Positions 17,705-26,283 of a DNA stretch of 64,000 nt are shown here, piece by piece; within the stretch, counting starts at the first letter, position 1, and every line of letters starts with the position of its first letter. The notes below the pieces were generated by a model, which was not told the origin of the DNA, searched no databases, and was given only the letters and a program-made list of their open reading frames with translations. The translations under genes were made by a program, and so were the position numbers. Source of the stretch: Aliiruegeria sabulilitoris (GTDB taxonomy: Bacteria > Pseudomonadota > Alphaproteobacteria > Rhodobacterales > Rhodobacteraceae); assembly GCF_001558155.1 (NCBI RefSeq), contig NZ_LOAS01000029.1:1-64000 (forward strand). The letters run 5' to 3'.

Positions 17705-19045
17705 TTACTGCTCCGCCGTGGGCATGACAGGATCCAACGCCATGCCGATCACCGGGGGCGAAGGTTCGCTCAACACCAGCCGCTCGCCGCCCTCCAACCC
17801 GCTCAGGATGATGGCGTCCTCGCCGATGGACGGGCCGACCTCGACTGCGGATTTGGCAAGCCGGTCCTGCGCATCCGCCAGGTAGACAAAAGCCGCGCCG
17901 TCATCGCCATAGCGCAATGCGCTCCGCGGAACGCGGATGGTGTTCTCGATCGGTTGCGAGGTGAAGATGACCGATACGAAGGCACCGGATTCGAGCCGCG
18001 CGCGTTGCAGCTCTGGCTGCCCGAAAGTCGGATCCTCGACCCGGACGACAACGCCCATCGTCGCGGTGTCCGTGTCGAGCGTGCCGCGCATGCGTGCCAG
18101 TTCCGCCGGCCAGGACATCACCCGGTTTCCGAGCGACACACGCACCTCGGCCGATATTCCGGCCTCTTTCAGGATTGCCATGGCCCCGGAGGTGTCGATG
18201 CCTTCCTCGGGAAGGTCGACCTTGCCGCGTGTCGCCATGAAGATCGGCGCAAAGGTTGTCGGCTGGACCTCGGCGGTCACTTCGGCGGCGGAGGTGTCGT
18301 CCAGCACTAGCAATGTGTCGCCGGTGCGGACGAACTGCCCGGCCTCGACGCCAATTTCCGAGACCCGGCCGCGGAATGGTGCGGAGATCGTCGCCTTCTC
18401 GATCGACCGCTCGGCTTCGCGCAGCTCGGAGTTGCGCACGGCACGTGTCGCTTCCAGGCTTTCCCGCTGGGCGGGATAGAGCGCCAGCGTGTTCTCCAGC
18501 GCGAGCACCGAATTCGACTGCGCCAGCAGGGTTTTCTGCGCGGTGTCGAGCGCGGCCTGTGTGGAGGCGCCGCGTTCGACCAACGAGGCGACGCGGTCGT
18601 ACTCGTCCTGCGCAACGGCCTTCGTCCGTTCCTGCAACTCCAGCGTCTTGCGGGTGTTTTCTTCCTGCCGTTCGATTTCGTGCAACTGGGCCTCGACCGC
18701 GGTGATATTGGCCTGCGCCTTCTGGCGGGCAAGCTCGTAATCCGTCACGTCGATTTCAAACAGCACATCGCCCGCCTCGACGATGCTGCCGGCGGCCAGG
18801 TCGCCAGGGATCGTCTCGATCCTCCCCTGGACCTCCGAGACCGCCGACCAGTCCCGAACCGGCTCGACCCGACCATAGCCGGTGACACTGGCCGAGACGG
18901 GTTGCGGCAGTATCTCCATCACGCGCACCGCGAGCCGGAATTCCTCCTGACGGATGACATCCTCGGGCTGTTCTCGTGTCATCCAGTTGAAACCGAGCAC
19001 GGCAATCACGAGTGGAGGCAGGATCATCAAAGGTCGAAGATTCAT
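17705..19045 (-). CDS. RND periplasmic adaptor subunit (HlyD/AcrA type)
   Basis: A 446-residue membrane fusion protein from the ATG at 19045. A signal or anchor 'PLMILPPLVIAVLGFNWM' begins it. The split lipoyl halves are around 'SEVQGRIETIPGDLAAGSIV' and 'SAPFRGRVSEIGVEAGQFV', separated by a long coiled-coil hairpin rich in Glu, Gln and Ala ('AQLHEIERQEENTRKTLELQ'). Beta-barrel and membrane-proximal domains follow. The frame is open further upstream, but that part is not protein-like. It couples the permease to an outer-membrane channel. Confidence 0.9.
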   Translation of the reverse strand: MNLRPLMILPPLVIAVLGFNWMTREQPEDVIRQEEFRLAVRVMEILPQPVSASVTGYGRVEPVRDWSAVSEVQGRIETIPGDLAAGSIVEAGDVLFEIDVTDYELARQKAQANITAVEAQLHEIERQEENTRKTLELQERTKAVAQDEYDRVASLVERGASTQAALDTAQKTLLAQSNSVLALENTLALYPAQRESLEATRAVRNSELREAERSIEKATISAPFRGRVSEIGVEAGQFVRTGDTLLVLDDTSAAEVTAEVQPTTFAPIFMATRGKVDLPEEGIDTSGAMAILKEAGISAEVRVSLGNRVMSWPAELARMRGTLDTDTATMGVVVRVEDPTFGQPELQRARLESGAFVSVIFTSQPIENTIRVPRSALRYGDDGAAFVYLADAQDRLAKSAVEVGPSIGEDAIILSGLEGGERLVLSEPSPPVIGMALDPVMPTAEQ

Positions 19046-19279
19046 GAAACAGGTCCGGTTTTGTTTGTACAGTTGGAAGCATCGAGAGCCCTTTGCCGTC
19101 TGGCGGCGAACGAGACTGCAAAGGCGCGGCCGTTTCGCTTCCACGGGCCGCGCGATGATTTCCGTCGCTGCAATGCGGAAAAAAGATAGCGCCCCCACAA
19201 CACGACAGGAAAGGGATCTGGCCGCAGGAAGTGCGGCGCGCCCCGGATAGGGGCGTCAACAGGCTTGCGGCTTCGTGCG

Positions 19280-20524
19280 TCAATCCCTTTGCGGCAGGAA
19301 GCGCATGGTCCCGAAACTGAGACCGGCGCAGGTGAGGGAACACAGGATCAACGGTACGGGCGTGCCATCAAAGGCCTGTCCAACCGGGATCGCGATCAGC
19401 ACGGCGAGAATGGTGCTGATCGCGCCCATGGCCGAGGCTGCCAGCCCCGCAAGATGGCCCACCGGTTCCATCGCCAGCGCCGTCGCGTTGCCGGCGATCA
19501 ACCCGTTCTGGAAAAGGATCCCCAGGGTGAAGACCAGGAACACGACGAAACCGGCGGTCCCCGTGAGCCCGACGCCCCACAGAAGGAGCGCGGCCAGCGA
19601 GGAGAGCGTGATCTGCGCCACCAGCATCGCGTTGATCATGAAGCGCATGCCCAGGTGGTTGACAAGCTTGGCATTGAGGAAGCCCGAGCTGGCCGCCAGC
19701 AGGGCAACCCCTGCAAACCAGAAGTGGAAATGCTCTCCGCGCCCATAGGTGATGTCGAAGATCTGCAGGACCGACGAGATCATCGAGAAAAGCGTTCCGT
19801 AAGTCAGCACCTGAACGATGATTGCCACGATCACCACCCGCATAGACAGGACGTAGCGCGTATTCACCATGAGGCTGCCGGGCCGAAGCGGTGTCCGCCT
19901 GGCCGTCGGCAATGTCTCGGGCTGGCGCAGCCAGAACCAGGTGGCGCCGATGGTTGAAACGAAGGCGAAGGCGACAAAGATCGCCCGCCAGCCGGCCAGG
20001 TCGATCACCTGTGCGCCGAAGGTGGGCGCCATGGCCGGGACAATGGAGAAGATCATCATGATCAGAGAGCTGATCTGCGACATCCGACGCCCCGAATACA
20101 GGTCGCGCACGATGGCCATGCAGACTGTCCGCCCCGCCGCGCCACCGACCCCCTGAAGGATCCGTCCGCCCAGCATGATTTCAAGCGACCCGGCTTGCCA
20201 GCATATCATGGCCCCGGCGATATAGACCACGGCACCGCCAAGGATCACCGGCTTGCGCCCCCAGGCATCCGACATCGGCCCGGTGAAAATGGTGCCGACG
20301 CCCAGCCCCAGCAGGAAGAAGGCGACGATCAATTGCGCCCGGTTGGGCGAGCTGGGTGAAAGCTCGGCAGATATCTCCGGGAAGGCCGGCAGCATGGCGT
20401 CGGTGGAGAAGGCGACGGTCGCCATCAACACCGCCATCAGCGCGACGAATTCGGTCAGCGGCAGCGCCGGTTTGTGATCGGTTGCCGCCGGCTGATAGGG
20501 TGCGGCGGCCTGAAGATCTGTCAT
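19280..20524 (-). CDS. MFS multidrug exporter, Bcr/CflA type
   Basis: A 414-residue protein with 12 predicted membrane helices. Helix 1 carries 'FSTDAMLPAFPEI', typical of Bcr/CflA drug exporters. The loop 2-3 motif A reads 'GPMSDAWGRKPVILGG', and 'RILQGVGGAAG' follows in helix 4. It ends near 'LSFGTMRFLPQRD'. It runs in the same direction as the RND operon but is 234 bases from it. The LysR gene upstream is a possible regulator, though 609 bases lie between them. The substrate is unknown. Confidence 0.9.
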   Translation of the reverse strand: MTDLQAAAPYQPAATDHKPALPLTEFVALMAVLMATVAFSTDAMLPAFPEISAELSPSSPNRAQLIVAFFLLGLGVGTIFTGPMSDAWGRKPVILGGAVVYIAGAMICWQAGSLEIMLGGRILQGVGGAAGRTVCMAIVRDLYSGRRMSQISSLIMMIFSIVPAMAPTFGAQVIDLAGWRAIFVAFAFVSTIGATWFWLRQPETLPTARRTPLRPGSLMVNTRYVLSMRVVIVAIIVQVLTYGTLFSMISSVLQIFDITYGRGEHFHFWFAGVALLAASSGFLNAKLVNHLGMRFMINAMLVAQITLSSLAALLLWGVGLTGTAGFVVFLVFTLGILFQNGLIAGNATALAMEPVGHLAGLAASAMGAISTILAVLIAIPVGQAFDGTPVPLILCSLTCAGLSFGTMRFLPQRD

Positions 20525-21133
20525 TGCGCGTATGTCACTTGGGTTTGTCTTGTCGGGTTGGAAGGCCGGTATCCATGTGAAGGGGATCGGGATTGCCAGC
20601 GAGAAGGGGCGACATGGCAGAGGCAGGGGGAGACTGCCCCACTGCCCTCCGGGTCAAATGGGCACCGCCTGCCTGCCCTGTTCGTTGAGGTCCGTGATGC
20701 ATGTGTAAGCGGGACTTTCGCGGCAATCGGCAGGCACCTCCGCGTCGGAGGCGTCGGGAAGACCGAGTTTCGCGACAACACCAATGGCAATGACGAACGC
20801 GCGAAACGCCAAGGGAGTCCTGAGGTTCGGAGTCATGGGCCATCTCGATAGGGTCAGTGTGTCAGCAGGTCGGAGAGGAAGGCTTGCCCGCCATTGGAGG
20901 TGCCATATCCCGGTCTCTTCCGCGCAAACAGGTGCCGGTATGCGCGGTGACTGCGCATGAATGCGACCAATCGTACTGTGAGATACCCTATTTCCGTGCC
21001 ACCCGTTCTGGGCTGAGCCGACACCGCGCGCGACAAGAATTTGACGGTCTGTCCGACAGGTGCCGAGATCGGCGAAAGCTGCGCCATCGCCGGAGGAACT
21101 TCCTGCGCGTCAGGGAGTGCTGTCTGGCCGTTC
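20525..21133. other. Intergenic region between MFS and LysR genes
   Basis: 609 bases with no strong gene apart from the doubtful 60-codon frame listed separately. No repeat or hairpin of note was seen. Confidence 0.4.
20654..20836 (-). CDS. Possible small exported protein (60 residues)
   Basis: The frame encodes a basic start, a hydrophobic stretch ('FRAFVIAIGVVAKLGL') and a short tail with two cysteines ('PADCRESPAYTC'). This resembles a tiny secreted protein. A GAG-containing ribosome site lies upstream of the ATG at 20836. I know no family for it, and chance cannot be excluded at this length. Confidence 0.3.
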   Translation of the reverse strand: MTPNLRTPLAFRAFVIAIGVVAKLGLPDASDAEVPADCRESPAYTCITDLNEQGRQAVPI

Positions 21134-22018
21134 TCAAGCCAAGCCAGAGCCCGTGGGCGGGGCATCCTTGATGCATTTCAGCATGGCCTGAACCTTGTCT
21201 GTCCGGTGCAGGTCGACATGGGTGACCAGCCAGAGTTGGATGAACCATTCCGGCCGTGGCGGCAGAACCTGATGCAAGCCCGGGTATTGCCGCGCCAGAT
21301 GTGCTGGCAGGAAGCCGATCGCCGCGCCCGACAGAACCGCGTCCTGCGTGGTCCGCACATCGGATGTCCGCAGGACAACCCGTTCCTCGGGCGCGATCCG
21401 GGACAGCCAGGCTTCGACCACGGAGTCGCCCCTGCGGTTCGGAATACCGATGAAATCATGCGTGGCGAGATCCTCCGCATCGCGCGGGAGACCGCGGCGC
21501 CGAACGTATCGCTCATGGGCGTAGAGGCCAAAACCTACCCGATCGAAATCCTGGATGACATAGTCGTCCTGGTCCGGTCTTGGTCCCCCACGAAGGGCGA
21601 TATGCGCCTCCCCGTATTCCAGCTTGAGCAGCTCTTCTTCCGCCAACAAAGTGACACGCGTTTTAGGGTTCTGTTCGCGGAACCGAATGATGGGAGCCAT
21701 GAGCCGCCCGGCCAGAGGTGGCACCGTGGTGATGATGATTTCACCGGTCAACTCGGCGTCACGCGCCCGGGTGCGACCGGTGAAATCCGCCACCATCTCG
21801 TCGGCCCGTCCCATGACGGTGAGGAGTTCCCGACCGGTCTCGGTCAACACATAGCCGCGACCATGGCGCTGAAAGAGCTTGGCGCCAAGATGGGCCTCCA
21901 GGGCGTCGATATGACGATTCACGGTCGCGCGGTGCACGCCAAGGGTCTCGGCCGCCGCGCTGACCGTTCCCAGCTTTGCCACGTGATATGCCGTTCGAAT
22001 CTCGCCCCACTTGTCCAT
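21134..22018 (-). CDS. LysR-family transcriptional regulator
   Basis: A 294-residue regulator. The N-terminal winged helix-turn-helix reads 'TVSAAAETLGVHRATVNRHI' and 'ALEAHLGAKLFQRHGRGY'. The co-inducer domain (about 90-290) contains 'GEIIITTVPPLAGRLMAPII' and 'GAAIGFLPAHLARQYPGLHQV'. The length is normal. It lies upstream of, and parallel to, the MFS exporter and may control it or itself. Confidence 0.92.
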   Translation of the reverse strand: MDKWGEIRTAYHVAKLGTVSAAAETLGVHRATVNRHIDALEAHLGAKLFQRHGRGYVLTETGRELLTVMGRADEMVADFTGRTRARDAELTGEIIITTVPPLAGRLMAPIIRFREQNPKTRVTLLAEEELLKLEYGEAHIALRGGPRPDQDDYVIQDFDRVGFGLYAHERYVRRRGLPRDAEDLATHDFIGIPNRRGDSVVEAWLSRIAPEERVVLRTSDVRTTQDAVLSGAAIGFLPAHLARQYPGLHQVLPPRPEWFIQLWLVTHVDLHRTDKVQAMLKCIKDAPPTGSGLA

Positions 22019-22487
22019 GGTCGACTCCCATTGTCCGGGCCGAGCCTAATGTCGCATGAATGCGCCATCAATGCATCGTTGTGACAATTATGCGCACTCG
22101 GTGTCATGTTGGCGTATGACGTGTGAGTTTAGGTTTCGTCCGAAACGACCTTGGCGATGCGCCCTGTCGGTGGAAGATGCCGATAGGACCACAGCCTGTT
22201 TGGATCAGTCCCGCAGGGCGGAATCCCCGAGAAGGCGACCAGCGGCTTTGCGGGAAATGGCGCGGATAGCATTGGGTGCCCAACCCCCTGCCCGGACGCG
22301 ATCCACATTGCACCGACATCACCAGCCGGGGCGTCTGAACAGACCGGCAGCCCTTGGGCAAGCCATCCTACTCCCTGTGACCGAGGGTGGTGGACGCCGG
22401 TTAGCCCGCTGCTTAACATAGACCCTGACCGGGGCGGGCGGATAGGATCCGGACCCCGGCAAATCCATGGTGAATGGAGCAAGGAAC
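22019..22487. other. Intergenic region between LysR and small membrane protein genes
   Basis: 469 bases between divergent genes. Apart from a short palindrome (GTTTCGTCCGAAAC, 22133-22146) nothing supports a gene. Confidence 0.4.
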
Positions 22488-22727
22488 ATGACTCATTTCC
22501 TTCGCCTGTCGATCCCGGTTGCAGCTTTCCTGGCGGCGTTCCTGCCGAAGCCTGCGCTGGCTTATATCGGGCCGGGGGCCGGTCTGGGTGCGATCGCGGT
22601 CGCCCTTGCACTTGCCGCCGGGATCATCCTCTTGATCGTGGGATTTCTCTGGTTCCCAATCAAGCGCATGATCAAGCGTGCGCGGCACACCTCCTCCGAG
22701 GATGAACAGGGATCGAAATCCGAGTAG
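22488..22727 (+). CDS. Small membrane protein with signal peptide (YIGPGAG type)
   Basis: A 79-residue protein with a signal peptide ('LSIPVAAFLAAFLPKPALA') followed by 'YIGPGAGLGAI', one long membrane helix ('ALALAAGIILLIVGFLWF') and a basic, then acidic tail. The ATG at 22488 has AAGGAAC upstream. The mature start with the YIGPGAG motif recurs in small proteins near polysaccharide genes in alphaproteobacteria (from memory). It precedes the arylsulfotransferase-family gene, its likely partner. Confidence 0.7.
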   Translation: MTHFLRLSIPVAAFLAAFLPKPALAYIGPGAGLGAIAVALALAAGIILLIVGFLWFPIKRMIKRARHTSSEDEQGSKSE

Positions 22728-23007
22728 TCGGGACAATCGCCCTGGCATGTTCGCGGCTGCGGACCCTGCCTGGTCCTTTCCGCGTTCGGTTTTCCGTGGC
22801 GTTTCGGGGCGGGATGGGCCGTTGCGGTTGCACTGATCCTTGCCGCTGTTGTTCAACGCGGGACGTGTTGGCGTTGTCGCCATTTTCGCCGGAAAGATCG
22901 AACGTCACGCACTCCAATCCGCTTCTGTTGACAGTCATAATCACGATGGTAGCAATTGAGTGTCGGCGGCGCGGCTGAAGTCCGCCGTCGGGAGGAGCAT
23001 GCATAGA

Positions 23008-24375
23008 ATGCGATTGGAACGGTTTGCCTTCCGCAAGATCGAGCTGTGGGTCGTCGGACTGTTGCTGGTAGCGGCGGCAATCGGGGCCGTCATGTTCGGG
23101 GCAATCGTTTATGACACCACAAATGGCAAAGCGCGTTTCGGCAGCCTCGGAGAGACGGCGGTCCTGGTCGCCAAGGCCCCCTGGACGATCGAAGAGGTGC
23201 TCCATGAAGACGAGCGGATGCTGTCGCAATCGCCCAATCGCTTCCCGGGTACCGGCGGCTGGCAGGTCGAAGGCGAAAGCTATCCCGGCGATCTTCCCGG
23301 CTATATCCTGATCAGCCGCCATGACGGGGACAAACGTCGGCACGTGCTCGAGCTATACGACCTGACAGACCTGTCGGTGGTCCATCGTTGGTGGCCGGAT
23401 GCCAATGAGCTGCTGGCGGATGCGCGACGCGACTGGATCTGGATGGACTACACCGCATGGCGTCGCGCAGCCTGGCGCGCGATCCACCCGCTCTTGCTTG
23501 AGAACGGCGATCTGATCGTCAAGGATCAGTATGCGCCGCTGTTCAGGATATCGGCCTGTGGCGACAAGGTCTGGATGAAGGACGATATCTATTACCACCA
23601 CTCGACAGAGCCTGATGGCGAGGGCGGCTTCTGGATCGCCACGGACCCCGCGCAATCCGATATTCCGGGGGTGACGGAGTGGTTCATTGAAGACGCGATT
23701 ACCCATATGACGGCCGATGGCGAGGTGCTGTACGAGAAATCCATCGTGAAGGCCTTCTATGAAAACGGCCTGTTCCACCGGATCTTCGGCGCGGGTTTCC
23801 ATTACAACAACCCGCTGCATCTGAACGATGCGCAACCGGTTCTCGAAGACGGGCCCTATTGGAAAAAGGGCGATGTCTTCGTCAGCATCCGCCGTTACTC
23901 GACGATCCTCCTCTATCGCCCCTCCACCAACAAGATTGTGTGGATGAAGGAAGGCCCGTGGCTGGATCAGCACGATGTCGATATCATCGACGATCACACC
24001 ATAGCGGTTTTCAACAACAGCGCCGTCAACACCGGCAGGGGGCGTCGCGTGCGCAATGTCTCGGAAGTGCTGTTCTACGACTTCGAGACGGATACGGTGA
24101 CCAGCCCGTTTCGCGCTGCGATGGAGAAATACTCGGTCAGGACGGAAACCGAGGGTCTGTTCGATTTCCTGCCCACTGGCCACATGATGCTTGAAGAAGA
24201 GAATGCCGGGCGGTTGTTGCTGTTCGCGCCCGACGGCGAGCTCGTCGCCAGCTTCATCAACAACAATTCCGAGGGTCTGGGCTTTCACATGGGGTGGAGC
24301 CGCTACATCCCCGAGGATCTGGGCCAGCGCGCCATTGCCGCGATCAACACGCATGACTGCAAACCCGATCCCTGA
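23008..24375 (+). CDS. Membrane-anchored arylsulfotransferase (ASST)-family protein
   Basis: About 455 residues. A basic N-terminus and one membrane anchor ('LWVVGLLLVAAAIGAVMFG') precede a beta-propeller-like domain of the Arylsulfotran_2 group: 'NGDLIVKDQYAPLFRI', 'HHSTEPDGEGGFWIAT', 'WLDQHDVDIIDDHTIAVFNN' and 'GHMMLEEENAGRLLLF'. GGAGGAG at 22991-22997 favours the ATG at 23008; the ATG at 22999 is too close. The family includes PAPS-independent sulfotransferases, but polysaccharide-locus members are untested. It is convergent with the polysaccharide genes. Confidence 0.75.
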   Translation: MRLERFAFRKIELWVVGLLLVAAAIGAVMFGAIVYDTTNGKARFGSLGETAVLVAKAPWTIEEVLHEDERMLSQSPNRFPGTGGWQVEGESYPGDLPGYILISRHDGDKRRHVLELYDLTDLSVVHRWWPDANELLADARRDWIWMDYTAWRRAAWRAIHPLLLENGDLIVKDQYAPLFRISACGDKVWMKDDIYYHHSTEPDGEGGFWIATDPAQSDIPGVTEWFIEDAITHMTADGEVLYEKSIVKAFYENGLFHRIFGAGFHYNNPLHLNDAQPVLEDGPYWKKGDVFVSIRRYSTILLYRPSTNKIVWMKEGPWLDQHDVDIIDDHTIAVFNNSAVNTGRGRRVRNVSEVLFYDFETDTVTSPFRAAMEKYSVRTETEGLFDFLPTGHMMLEEENAGRLLLFAPDGELVASFINNNSEGLGFHMGWSRYIPEDLGQRAIAAINTHDCKPDP

Positions 24376-24423
24376 GATCCAGCGGGAGCGTTCGGGGAAG
24401 GCTTCTGGGCAGGCGAGCGAGGG

Positions 24424-25272
24424 TCAGTCAGCCGAAAGGCTTGCGATCTCTTCGGGGGCGCGGCCGGCAAGGATATCGGCGAACGCCTCGCCCAGCGGCG
24501 TTGGGCGCATGTTGTTGTCGACGAGGTTGATCGCCGGCACGGTGCCCCGCCACGGATAGGGGTTCGCCGCGAACCATGCGTGGCGTTCGACGAAGGGCAA
24601 GGCTTCCATCATCCGGATCGCCTCATAGGCAAAGGCCGCGTTGGCATTGTAGCTTGTCCGCGTTGGACGTGACCAGTCGATGACGGCGAATTCGGTCACC
24701 CAGATCGGTCGCCGGTATTCCTTGTAAACCGCGGTCAACCAGTTGCGGAACGTATCCACATCGCCATCGGTCGAGTAATAGTGCACCGCCATGAAGTCCA
24801 CGCGCAGGCCGCGCCGTTCGACCTCGGTCATGAAACGGCGCTGCCACGAGTTTCGGCCAAGGGTGCCCCCGCGCGTCGTCGCCGGGCTGCCGAGTCGCAA
24901 TCCGCGCGCTTCCAGGTGAGGCCAGAGCGCAATGGCCTCGTCCACGCTCATCCCAGCCTGATGCTTGCCTCCGCGCCCGTCGGGTTCGTTGAAGCCAAGC
25001 AGCGCCTTGGGAGCCAGGCGTGACTCGATCGGGTCACGCACGTTCCTGGCGCTGTGGATCATGGGCACGAATTCGACCCGACGGCGCTGGCTACCCTTTT
25101 GGTGAATCTCGTCGGCGCGCCAGTTGTAATACCACTCCAGACCGCGTGTCTTTTCGATCCAGCGCAGGGTCGTGTAGCTCTTGTTCTCCCACGCGCCGAC
25201 GCCGGCCTGCTGTGCGCTTGCGGTTTGGACCATGAGGAGAAGCCCGGTCAGGATGAGAAGCAGGCGGACCAT
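24424..25272 (-). CDS. Secreted glycoside hydrolase, GH128-like (Asl1 type)
   Basis: A 282-residue protein with a signal peptide ('LLLILTGLLLMVQTASA'). The (beta/alpha)8 barrel shows 'FVPMIHSARNV', the acid/base strand 'ALLGFNEPDGRGG' (Glu), 'VDFMAVHYYSTDGDV' and the nucleophile strand 'RPIWVTEFAVIDW' (Glu). This is the Glyco_hydro_cc/GH128 pattern; characterised members cut beta-1,3-glucan. The ATG at 25272 lies seven bases after the small secreted protein gene, so the two are co-transcribed. It probably trims or releases the polymer made by the GT2 synthase. Confidence 0.82.
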   Translation of the reverse strand: MVRLLLILTGLLLMVQTASAQQAGVGAWENKSYTTLRWIEKTRGLEWYYNWRADEIHQKGSQRRRVEFVPMIHSARNVRDPIESRLAPKALLGFNEPDGRGGKHQAGMSVDEAIALWPHLEARGLRLGSPATTRGGTLGRNSWQRRFMTEVERRGLRVDFMAVHYYSTDGDVDTFRNWLTAVYKEYRRPIWVTEFAVIDWSRPTRTSYNANAAFAYEAIRMMEALPFVERHAWFAANPYPWRGTVPAINLVDNNMRPTPLGEAFADILAGRAPEEIASLSAD

Positions 25273-25279
25273 CGTCGCG

Positions 25280-25561
25280 TCAGTTCCGGTAGCAGCGCGA
25301 GCGACGGCCAAAACCTGCCGGTGAACAAATCCAGCTGCCGCGCCCCATCGAAACGACGGGCACCTTGGGTGTACCCCTGCTGGGCGCGGACAGCAGGTTG
25401 AGAGTGGCTGTCGCGGCACGCGTCACTGCAACGCCGGTCTGGGCGGAGGGCGTGACGGCGGTGTCGGCCGCATGCCCCGCGCCTGCAATCAGCAGCGCTG
25501 CCGAGGTGGAGAGAACAAGATGCCGGATACGGCGGAGCGGAAAGGAACCTGTGCGAGACAT
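25280..25561 (-). CDS. Small secreted protein with CSPAGFG loop, copy 1
   Basis: A 93-residue protein with a basic start and a hydrophobic signal segment ending 'LIAGAGHA'. The mature part ends in 'LNLLSAPSRGTPKVP' and 'GSWICSPAGFGRRSRCYRN', where two cysteines bound a 12-residue loop. It is paralogous to the neighbour at 25689-25970, with the same length. It lies seven bases upstream of the GH128-like gene and inside the polysaccharide locus. The function is unknown; a disulfide-stapled surface or matrix protein is a guess. Confidence 0.65.
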   Translation of the reverse strand: MSRTGSFPLRRIRHLVLSTSAALLIAGAGHAADTAVTPSAQTGVAVTRAATATLNLLSAPSRGTPKVPVVSMGRGSWICSPAGFGRRSRCYRN

Positions 25562-25688
25562 GGTTAACCTCGTTTCATTGGGCAGACCGTCATTGTCTGC
25601 GTGCCTGTATGCCAACGAGATCACGACAACGCGTCACGGGGCGGGCTGAAATATGGCGATTGGAAGGTCGGTCCGGTGAAAGCCGGTG

Positions 25689-25970
25689 TCAGTTTTCCTG
25701 GCACCTGGAGCGTTGTCCGAATCCCGCAGGAGAACAGACCCAGCTCCCCGACCCCATCGTGGCGGTCTTCACCATTGGCGTGCCGTTGCCTGGCGCGGCC
25801 AACAGGTTCAGAGCGAGCTCGCTCGAATGTGAGGAAACGACTGGCGTCTCTTTCGAGGCGAAGTTGTCACGTGTTGCGGCCTGCGCGGCGGTCGATGCCA
25901 CAAGCAAGGCGGCAAGGCCAAGCGCAATTCGATTGGCTCCCGACGGGAGGAAAGCTGTCCCCAATGTCAT
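25689..25970 (-). CDS. Small secreted protein with CSPAGFG loop, copy 2
   Basis: A 93-residue paralogue of the downstream gene: signal segment 'ALGLAALLVASTAAQAA', then 'LALNLLAAPGNGTPMV' and the C-terminal 'GSWVCSPAGFGQRSRCQEN'. The signal and middle parts differ much from copy 1 while the last about 40 residues are well conserved, which suggests selection on the C-terminal loop. It lies between the GH26-like gene terminator and copy 1. Confidence 0.65.
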   Translation of the reverse strand: MTLGTAFLPSGANRIALGLAALLVASTAAQAATRDNFASKETPVVSSHSSELALNLLAAPGNGTPMVKTATMGSGSWVCSPAGFGQRSRCQEN

Positions 25971-26283
25971 TTTTGGTTGGAGTCCTTTTTCTGCTCGATC
26001 TCAATGGAGGGGGCGATGTGATCGATCGCCCTGCCCCTTTGTTTTCAACGGCAGAAACGAGCCTGTTCCATCTCATGCCGCGGCGCTTTCATAGCACGAC
26101 GGGAAGTTCGTTCCGAGCCGTTGCAGGCATCGAATGGGCGCTACCCGGCAAATCGCTGGCGAGAGCGCAGGCGAAGCCGCAGATCAATTGGACTCAAGTA
26201 TTTGTCTGCGGCTGATTTTCTGCGCGGATGCGCGGATGCCGGGGCATCGGCATTTTCCTGCCGATGCCTCGGGCAGCTTGCCG
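25971..26283. other. Intergenic region between GH26-like gene and small secreted genes
   Basis: 313 bases holding the hairpin at 26239-26272 next to the GH26-like stop. No gene is supported. Confidence 0.5.
26239..26272 (-). terminator. Terminator-like hairpin after the GH26-like gene
   Basis: A near-perfect 14-bp stem (CCGGGGCATCGGCA with TGCCGATGCCTCGG, one mismatch) and a short T/C-rich loop lie 12 bases beyond the GH26-like stop. It would separate the synthase operon from the small secreted genes or reduce readthrough. Confidence 0.65.

Noticed and set aside
23353-24354. 333-codon leftward frame antisense to the ASST-family gene
   Set aside because: Shadow of a gene with a signal anchor and conserved propeller motifs.
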